Source: an uncultured Planctomycetota bacterium
Lineage (GTDB): Bacteria; Planctomycetota; Brocadiia; CAIUPP01
DNA: 40,131 nt
Direction of reading: 5' to 3'
Assembly (NCBI GenBank): GCA_903901045.1
Contig: CAIUPP010000065.1
Coordinates: 1-40,131, forward strand
Each line of letters starts with the position of its first letter. The stretch's first letter is position 1. Shown in pieces: positions 35,731-40,131 of the stretch. The notes under the pieces were generated by a model. The model saw only the letters and a program-made list of their open reading frames with translations. It was not told the DNA's origin and did no database searches. Position numbers and translations under genes: made by a program.

Positions 35731-36390
35731 ATGACCGATACGGCCTCACGTTTTCTCCGGCAACTGGATATCCTGCCGCCGGAAAAGCTCACCTTTCCCA
35801 TCACCGTCATTGGCGCCGGGGCGGTCGGATCGGCCGCGGTGATCACGCTGGCGAAGATGGGCTGCACGAACCTCACCGTCTGGGACGACGACGTCCTGAC
35901 CGAGCACAACGTACCCAACCAGATGTGCGCCCTCGATGCGGTTGGATTCCCCAAGGTCGAAGCGCTGGCCACGCTCGTCATCGAGCTCACCGGCACGTCC
36001 ATCAAGACCCGCCGGGAGCGTTATCGAGGTCAGCGGTTGGACGGAGTTGTCATCGCCGCCACGGATAACATGCAGGCCCGTCTGGAGGTGTGGAAGCGCG
36101 CGAAGATGAACCGGTCCGTCCCGCTCCTCGTTGACGCCCGGATGGGCGCGGAGTTCGCCCGCGTCTACACAATACACCCCTCCAACCTCGACGAGGCGGA
36201 CTTCTACGAGTCGAACCTGCATCCCGAAGATGAAGCCGAACGCCTGCCGTGCTCAGCCCGGGCGATCATCTATTGCCCGGCGGTCATCGGGGGATTGATT
36301 GCCCTGCAGGTCAAGGCGCACGCTATGAGCCAGCCGCTTAAACGCGAAATGCTCTTCGACCTGCCGCGTCTGCAACTCATCACCCAGTGA
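35731..36390 (+). CDS. ThiF/MoeB/E1-like adenylyltransferase
   Basis: The 219-residue protein is a single adenylation domain: GAGAVGS (28-34), WDDDVLTEHN (51-60), AATDNMQARLEVWK (109-122) and a Cys-containing LPCSARAIIYCPAVIGG segment (Cys174 and Cys182). It would activate the Ubl C-terminus with ATP and pass it to a Cys. The usual SNxxRQ motif reads HNVPNQ, so the Arg is replaced by Asn. The CxxC zinc pairs of MoeB/ThiF are absent. The short length means no separate catalytic-cysteine or ubiquitin-fold domain. GGAG precedes ATG at 35731, 11 bases after the JAB stop. It completes a Ubl-E2-JAB-E1 order, the same order as Bil operons. Confidence 0.9.
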   Translation: MTDTASRFLRQLDILPPEKLTFPITVIGAGAVGSAAVITLAKMGCTNLTVWDDDVLTEHNVPNQMCALDAVGFPKVEALATLVIELTGTSIKTRRERYRGQRLDGVVIAATDNMQARLEVWKRAKMNRSVPLLVDARMGAEFARVYTIHPSNLDEADFYESNLHPEDEAERLPCSARAIIYCPAVIGGLIALQVKAHAMSQPLKREMLFDLPRLQLITQ

Positions 36391-36431
36391 CCGTAGAGAC
36401 TGCACGCCCCAATTTCGGGCCATTTCCAGTT

Positions 36432-36473
36432 ACGCCGGCCGTCATGATGCCCGTGCATCGTGGTGGCCGGCGT
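36432..36473 (+). terminator. 19-bp hairpin after the E1 gene
   Basis: Bases 36432-36450 pair with 36455-36473 as one continuous helix with three G-U pairs and a CCGT loop (outer stem ACGCCGGCC/GGCCGGCGT), followed by TCTTCTCTTG. It lies 42 bases after the E1 stop and 28 before a small membrane peptide. Confidence 0.7.
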
Positions 36474-36500
36474 TCTTCTCTTGTCGGAGACCGATGCCCC

Positions 36501-36569
36501 ATGTGGATCTTGATCGTGATCATCGTTCTGATTGTTCTGTATTTGCTCGGACGCGGCTGCTCACTATGA
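36501..36569 (+). CDS. 22-residue single-span membrane peptide
   Basis: ATG at 36501 opens MWILIVIIVLIVLYLLGRG ending CSL and TGA at 36567-36569. A GGAGA lies about 11 bases upstream. Nearly all residues form one transmembrane helix. The stop is followed by AAGGAG for the DUF4230 gene, so the two may be coupled. A peptide this short can be chance, but the hydrophobic composition and position after a hairpin support it. Confidence 0.5.
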   Translation: MWILIVIIVLIVLYLLGRGCSL

Positions 36570-36581
36570 AGGAGTTCTGCT

Positions 36582-37187
36582 GTGCAAGACGAAATAAAGG
36601 CCCGTCTCATCGTGGCGCTGGTGAAATTCGTGGTGATCATGGGTCTCTTAGCCGGGGCCGGCTACTACATTTACCACGCCATTCGCACGCCGCCCAAACC
36701 CACCACGAAGGAGGTTATTGAGGTGATTCGTTCCGAGGAATTATCGTTCCTGGTGACCGACCGGTTGGTTACCAAAGCGGTGGTCGAGTCGAAGGAAAAC
36801 AATCTGTTTCTCGGCGCCCGGGAAGGTTACTTGCTTGCCACCGTCCGCGTCTACTTTGGCATCGATCTCAAGAGCCTGCCCGAGGACGCCGTGCAGGTCA
36901 CCGATGGCATCATATATGTCGTGGTGCCGGAGCCGCGCGAATTGGATTTCAGCGTGGACCTGGATTCGGCGCGCTTTCTCTCGAAGCGCTCCGGGCTGGT
37001 CGTCCTGCGGGATTTCCTCCAAGACCTGAATTTCCAGCAGGAACTTGAGCGCCAGCTTCACCATGCCGCTCAGGAGATGCTGCGTAATGAGAAACTCTTG
37101 CCAGGCCGGGAGGAGATCGTCAAGCGGCTGAACGGATGGGCGCCGGCTCTGAGCAGCCGGTGCAACATGAAGGTCATTTTTCGTTAG
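36582..37187 (+). CDS. DUF4230 membrane-anchored protein
   Basis: The 201-residue product has an N-terminal membrane anchor (ALVKFVVIMGLLAGAGYYIYH, about 11-31) and a DUF4230 domain (about 45-185: SEELSFLVTDRLVTKAVVES, GYLLATVRVYFGIDLKSL, RELDFSVDLDSARFLSKRSG). DUF4230 has no known reaction; the soluble part probably faces outwards. Start is GTG at 36582 with AAGGAG seven bases upstream, directly after the small peptide stop. It lies downstream of the E1 gene and is co-directional, so it may be an effector, target or anchor of the Ubl system, or an unrelated island gene. It converges on the repressor gene 25 bases away. Confidence 0.8.
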   Translation: MQDEIKARLIVALVKFVVIMGLLAGAGYYIYHAIRTPPKPTTKEVIEVIRSEELSFLVTDRLVTKAVVESKENNLFLGAREGYLLATVRVYFGIDLKSLPEDAVQVTDGIIYVVVPEPRELDFSVDLDSARFLSKRSGLVVLRDFLQDLNFQQELERQLHHAAQEMLRNEKLLPGREEIVKRLNGWAPALSSRCNMKVIFR

Positions 37188-37212
37188 CAGTGGGGCCACG
37201 CGTGTGGAGTGG

Positions 37213-37872
37213 TCACATCGCCCGCCAGACCAGGCCGAGGACCTGCCCGACTTCCTCCACATGGCCGCGGATCGCAGCGCCATCGTCCAGTCGGACAAAC
37301 GCGCCTCGGGGCGTGCGCCGGGCCAGCACAAGCTCCCCGGCTTCTTTTCCCTTCGTGGAATGCCGAAGCACAACGATCTGATGAGACGTCGGTTTCGCCT
37401 TCTGGTCCATCAGGAGCAAATCACCCCGGCGCAGCAACATTGCCGGCGCGTCGAAAGAAAGCTCCAGCACGTACGGCAGAGTGGCCTCGGCCAGCAGCGG
37501 CACCGCATGTCCAGCGACCTCCGTACCGTATCCCGTGCGCGCCGGCGACTGAGCCGGATCGCCCAGGCACGGTTCTGAGAGGGTATGCTTCAGGGACGGA
37601 GGGATTTCGGGCCCGGCGAGCGGCTTGGCCACTGTCCCTTCGCCATGAAGCAGCCAACGGGAGTTGACGCCGAACTCGTCAGAGAACCGCCGCGCAAACA
37701 GTTCGGACAGAAGCCTGTGGCCGTTCTTGACGTCGCTAAGGTACCCCTGTGGCACCGCAAGGCGCTCGGCAATCTCCAGTTGAGTGAGTCCCTTTCCGGT
37801 CAGGTCGTTCAACACCCGTATCAGCCGCTCCTGGCGCTGTTTGCGAACGACTTCTGGCGTTGGTTGGGGCAT
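37213..37872 (-). CDS. phage-type repressor: Cro/CI HTH plus S24-like domain lacking the serine
   Basis: The 219-residue protein has an N-terminal HTH (about 18-75: RLIRVLNDLTGKGLTQLEIA, ERLAVPQGYLSDVKNGHR) and a LexA/CI S24-like C-terminal domain (about 130-219: YVLELSFDAPAMLLRRGDLL, QIVVLRHS, GHVEEVGQVLGLVWR). In active S24 peptidases the segment before the RGD-like turn holds the catalytic Ser (often DSM); here it reads DAPAM, so self-cleavage is unlikely and release must use another route. ATG at 37872 is preceded by GAGAGG. It is divergent from the recombinase promoter at 37917, whose palindrome is its probable operator. It controls island excision or integration by inference. Confidence 0.82.
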   Translation of the reverse strand: MPQPTPEVVRKQRQERLIRVLNDLTGKGLTQLEIAERLAVPQGYLSDVKNGHRLLSELFARRFSDEFGVNSRWLLHGEGTVAKPLAGPEIPPSLKHTLSEPCLGDPAQSPARTGYGTEVAGHAVPLLAEATLPYVLELSFDAPAMLLRRGDLLLMDQKAKPTSHQIVVLRHSTKGKEAGELVLARRTPRGAFVRLDDGAAIRGHVEEVGQVLGLVWRAM

Positions 37873-37916
37873 ATCATGCCTCTCGAAAAAAAGTTTCCCA
37901 AAACCTCGAAATCCTC

Positions 37917-37945
37917 TTGACACTTACCGTAAAGGTAATTACAAT
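37917..37945 (+). promoter_or_regulatory. sigma70 promoter with palindromic operator in the spacer
   Basis: TTGACA (37917-37922), a 17-base spacer and TACAAT (37940-37945) form a near-consensus promoter reading into the recombinases. The spacer holds TTACC-GTAAA-GGTAA (37924-37938), an inverted repeat with 5-bp arms. A repressor bound there would block polymerase directly. Confidence 0.82.
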
Positions 37946-38008
37946 TATCTTGACGGCATGGAACAGGGTAGCAAACTAGGACACTTTTTACAAGAGGAGG
38001 AGAGAAAC

Positions 38009-38358
38009 ATGGACGCTAGGAAACGCAGTTGCGTGCCGGTTGGCTATGTTCGTTGCTCGACACTGCGCCCCGGTCCGTTGGCCGAGCATTGTTCGAATTG
38101 TGCAGCCGTGGAGTGCCTTTGCAGGTGCTGGTGACCGACATCGGCTGCACGGGCATGAGCGACCGCCCCGGTCTTCGCCATTTGGTCAAGGCGGCGGAAC
38201 GGGGTCTTGTGAGCGAGGTTGTCGCGATCTCCCCGTCGCGCCTGGCCCGCTCCCATGTCGAACTGGCGCGCCTGCTGCGTCGCTTCGACCAGTTAGGCGT
38301 CCGCGTCACGTTCGCCTCGCAAGCCGCCTCGGGCGCGAAAGCGCATATGGGAATCTAA
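38009..38358 (+). pseudogene. small serine recombinase N-terminal domain, frameshifted
   Basis: ATG at 38009, after AGGAGG, opens MDARKRSCVPVGYVRCST, where VGYVRCS is the start strand of serine recombinases with its catalytic Ser. That frame stops at 38134. The continuation lies in another frame from about 38060: ALFELCSRGVPLQVLVTDIG, MSDRPGLRHLVKAAERGLVS, VAISPSRLARSHVELARLLR, ending at 38358. Together they make one resolvase N-terminal domain of about 115 residues, split by an indel near 38060-38095. There is no DNA-binding domain. No slippery heptamer is evident, so a disabling mutation is more likely than programmed frameshifting. A sequencing error is also possible. Confidence 0.75.
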
Positions 38359-38391
38359 AGGCACGACAAGGTGGAGTTTTGGAGAGAAAAG

Positions 38392-38652
38392 ATGAAACAG
38401 AAAGAGGAAACGATCGGTACCGAAGTCCCCGCCGAAGGCGAGCCTCGGGGGGATGCTGAGGTGTACCAGAGCAGTTCCAGTTGCGCCGGCATCGGCTGGC
38501 TGTATTGGTCCGCGCCTGCTGAGGAACTCATCCGTCTCGCGTTACCCGTCATCCGCATAAACGTGGCGACGGAACTCCTCAAGCGACCGAACTCTTCCGT
38601 CCAACCCGGGCGCACCTCTAAGATCGTGACCTCACGGGGGGTGGTCACATGA
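38392..38652 (+). CDS. small hypothetical protein between recombinase genes
   Basis: The 86-residue product begins MKQKEETIGTEVPAEGEPRG and has an amphipathic helix-like middle (AEELIRLALPVIRINVATEL). There is no recognised domain. ATG at 38392 has GGAGAG six bases upstream. Its stop overlaps the ATG of the large recombinase by four bases (ATGA), so translation is coupled and it may be a recombination-directionality or accessory factor. That role is inferred from position only. Confidence 0.6.
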   Translation: MKQKEETIGTEVPAEGEPRGDAEVYQSSSSCAGIGWLYWSAPAEELIRLALPVIRINVATELLKRPNSSVQPGRTSKIVTSRGVVT

Positions 38653-40031
38653 ACGAACTCCCCAAGGGAGCGCGCGTTGCCATCTACCTGCGCTGCTCCA
38701 CCGACGAGCAGGAGTACTCCGTGGACGACCAGTTAGAGATGATAAACGACATCGTTACGGAGTTCTCCCTCGAGGTGGTCCGCACCTATACCGACGAGGG
38801 GGAATCGGGTGGAACTTTGGAAGAGCGCCCGGAGATAGCCGAGTTGCTCAAAGACGCGAAAGAAGGGCTCTTCGACTACGTGCTCGGTTACGATGTGTCG
38901 CGATTCAGCCGCGGCGGCAACACGGACCTCTGGTGGTTTGTCCGGGAACTGAAGAAACGTCGCGTGTTGGTCTACAGCTGCCAGCACCGCTCCACGATCA
39001 CCGAGGATGAGTCCGCGCGCTTCAGCAATGAGGCCAGCCAGGCGAGGGCGCACAACTACGACATGGCTCGTGACGTGGCACGCGCGATGATCCTCAACGT
39101 TACCAAACGCAACTGTGACCCCGGGCGTCGGGCCCCCTTCGGGTACGACCGATTGTACGTGGACGAGAACGGGGACCCGTATCAACAACTGCGCATGTTG
39201 CCCGACGGCAGAAGACAAATGCTCGACCCGAGGACAAAGCTCGTGCTGACCACCATTCCGGCGGGTGCACGAACCAACAAGATACGGACGCATCAGGTAC
39301 TTCTGACACCTGGCGACTCCCTGCGCGTGGCGACCGTGAAACGCATCTTTACCCTTGCGGTGACGATGTCGCCGACGTCGATTGCCGACGTGCTCAACCG
39401 CGAAGGCCTGGTCGGGCCGAAAGGTAAACGCTGGACGGCCAGTTCGATCCGCGAGATTCTGCGCAATGTGGCCTATATCGGCACGCGGCTCTTCAATCAC
39501 CGCCACACTTGCCGCTACTTCAAGATCGTCAAGGGGCGTCCCGTGGCGATAGGGTACCTCGACGAAGGCAAGGTCAATGTGAAGATTAATCCGCGCGAGG
39601 ATTGGATTGTTCTGGAAGATGCCCACGAGCCGCTCATCGAGAAGGAACTGTTCTACCGAGTGCAGGCGGCTATGGAGCAGCGGCGGTGTCGTTCTCTGGG
39701 GACACCACGCAGTAAGAAGAAAGTCTACCTGCTGAGTGGGCTGATCCAGTGCGAGCGCTGCGTGTCACCCATGACCGGCCATACCAAGACGTCCAGCAAG
39801 GCCAAGGGCAGCCGGGTGTACCCTGCTTATGCCTGTAGCGGGGCGAAGAAGCATGGGAAGAGCGTCTGCTCCTACTACAGTTTACCAGCCGAGCGGATGG
39901 AGGGCTTTGTGCTGTCTACGGTGCGGAAGGTTCTTTCCTCTCCGGCAGCGCTGGCGGCGTTGCGCGAGGGACTTGAACAGCAACTGGCCGATGCGGTGAA
40001 ATCCGGCCGGAGTCTAGAACCGGTTTCATAA
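38649..40031 (+). CDS. large serine recombinase, C-terminus probably truncated by an IS
   Basis: The 460-residue protein has a resolvase catalytic domain (about 8-150: RVAIYLRCSTDEQ with Ser17, YDVSRFSRGG), a recombinase domain (about 165-330: GRRAPFGYDRLYVD, WTASSIREILRNVAYIGTRL) and a zinc ribbon (about 365-415: LIQCERC..MTGH, YACSG, CSYY). The coiled-coil and C-terminal segment of large serine integrases normally extends well beyond this. Here it ends GRSLEPVS at 40031, six bases inside an IS5-like transposase end, so the natural C-terminus was probably lost. It would catalyse site-specific integration or excision of the island. It is translationally coupled to the upstream small gene and under the palindrome-bearing promoter. 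Confidence 0.88.
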   Translation: MNELPKGARVAIYLRCSTDEQEYSVDDQLEMINDIVTEFSLEVVRTYTDEGESGGTLEERPEIAELLKDAKEGLFDYVLGYDVSRFSRGGNTDLWWFVRELKKRRVLVYSCQHRSTITEDESARFSNEASQARAHNYDMARDVARAMILNVTKRNCDPGRRAPFGYDRLYVDENGDPYQQLRMLPDGRRQMLDPRTKLVLTTIPAGARTNKIRTHQVLLTPGDSLRVATVKRIFTLAVTMSPTSIADVLNREGLVGPKGKRWTASSIREILRNVAYIGTRLFNHRHTCRYFKIVKGRPVAIGYLDEGKVNVKINPREDWIVLEDAHEPLIEKELFYRVQAAMEQRRCRSLGTPRSKKKVYLLSGLIQCERCVSPMTGHTKTSSKAKGSRVYPAYACSGAKKHGKSVCSYYSLPAERMEGFVLSTVRKVLSSPAALAALREGLEQQLADAVKSGRSLEPVS

Positions 40032-40131
40032 CTGCCTCAAGGTGATGATGAGGCAAGCGACATGAAAGAATCCACTATAGATCGTCAGGGTGCGGTCCCA
40101 ACGAACGACCAAACGGCGAAAGTTGTTGAGC
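40026..40131 (-). mobile_element. IS5-family-like transposase C-terminus, cut by window edge
   Basis: Read leftward from the right edge, the frame gives LNNFRRLVVRWDRTLTIYSG, FFHVACLIITLRQL and a TGA at 40028-40026. This is the usual C-terminal block of IS5-family DDE transposases (RRLVVRxxR...FxHxACxxIxLR). Only about 34 codons are visible. Its stop overlaps the recombinase stop on the other strand, so the IS end lies near 40010-40026. The inverted repeat and target duplication cannot be judged without the far end. Confidence 0.75.

Noticed and set aside
38010-38134. Cys-rich 41-residue peptide
   Set aside because: It looks like a small Cys protein, but its first 18 residues are the serine recombinase start strand and the Cys-rich end comes from reading past the frameshift.
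38733-39626. 297-codon minus-strand frame
   Set aside because: It lies entirely opposite the large serine recombinase and has no recognisable domain or ribosome site.

Overview
The window suggests a GC-rich, Gram-negative bacterium of the PVC group, most likely Lentisphaerota, Kiritimatiellota or Verrucomicrobiota. The clues are a pseudopilin-like protein with a [10 protein letters not shown] motif inside a glycosidase operon, DUF4838 and GH123/DUF4091-like proteins, a non-pyrrolysine MttB homologue, and a GntR-DNA-binding/LacI-sensor regulator over a divergent polysaccharide locus. This placement is inferred from gene content; no rRNA or tRNA gene was seen.

Region 1 (about 0.6-31.3 kb) is a glycan-use locus built around a divergent control region at 11.65-11.93 kb. 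That region carries two near-consensus sigma70-type promoters, TTGACA-17-TATTAT leftward and TTGACA-17-TATAGT rightward, and a GTATG-TG-CATAC palindrome. Leftward run a TIM-barrel glycosidase-like protein, an AAC(3)-fold acetyltransferase, a GH42-like protein, a beta-propeller-like protein and a GH2 enzyme with the NxK motif of beta-glucuronidases. Beyond these lie a decayed transposase fragment and an MttB-family methyltransferase. Rightward run the regulator, a 1174-residue exported barrel protein, the pseudopilin-like protein (with a diverged 138-141 bp duplication of its leader), a GH123-like protein, a DUF4838 protein, an alpha/alpha-barrel protein, two more exported proteins, an MFS transporter and a GH38 alpha-mannosidase-like protein. 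Four-base ATGA overlaps and short gaps point to operons that bind, cut and import a complex, probably uronic-acid-containing glycan.

Region 2 (about 32.2-40.1 kb) looks like a mobile island. Its centre is a compact ubiquitin-like conjugation operon: a beta-grasp Ubl ending in Gly-Gly-Cys-Arg, an E2-like protein whose Cys sits in an HPHI-x6-CL context, a JAMM/JAB protease with an intact HxH-x7-S-x2-D motif, and a ThiF/E1 adenylyltransferase. The E2-like protein carries a long helical segment and a C-terminal array of three CX2CX7CX3CXHN repeats, so it may be an E2-E3 fusion. A sigma-region-4-like protein lies upstream. A 22-residue membrane peptide and a DUF4230 membrane protein lie downstream. 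Strong hairpins, one with a T6 tail, sit just ahead of several of the ribosome-binding sites.

The island ends with a control and recombination module: a Cro/CI-type repressor with an S24-like domain that appears to lack its serine, divergent from a consensus promoter with a palindrome between -35 and -10, a frameshifted small serine recombinase, a small unknown protein, and a large serine recombinase whose C-terminus appears cut by an IS5-like element entering from the right edge. No CRISPR array was seen.
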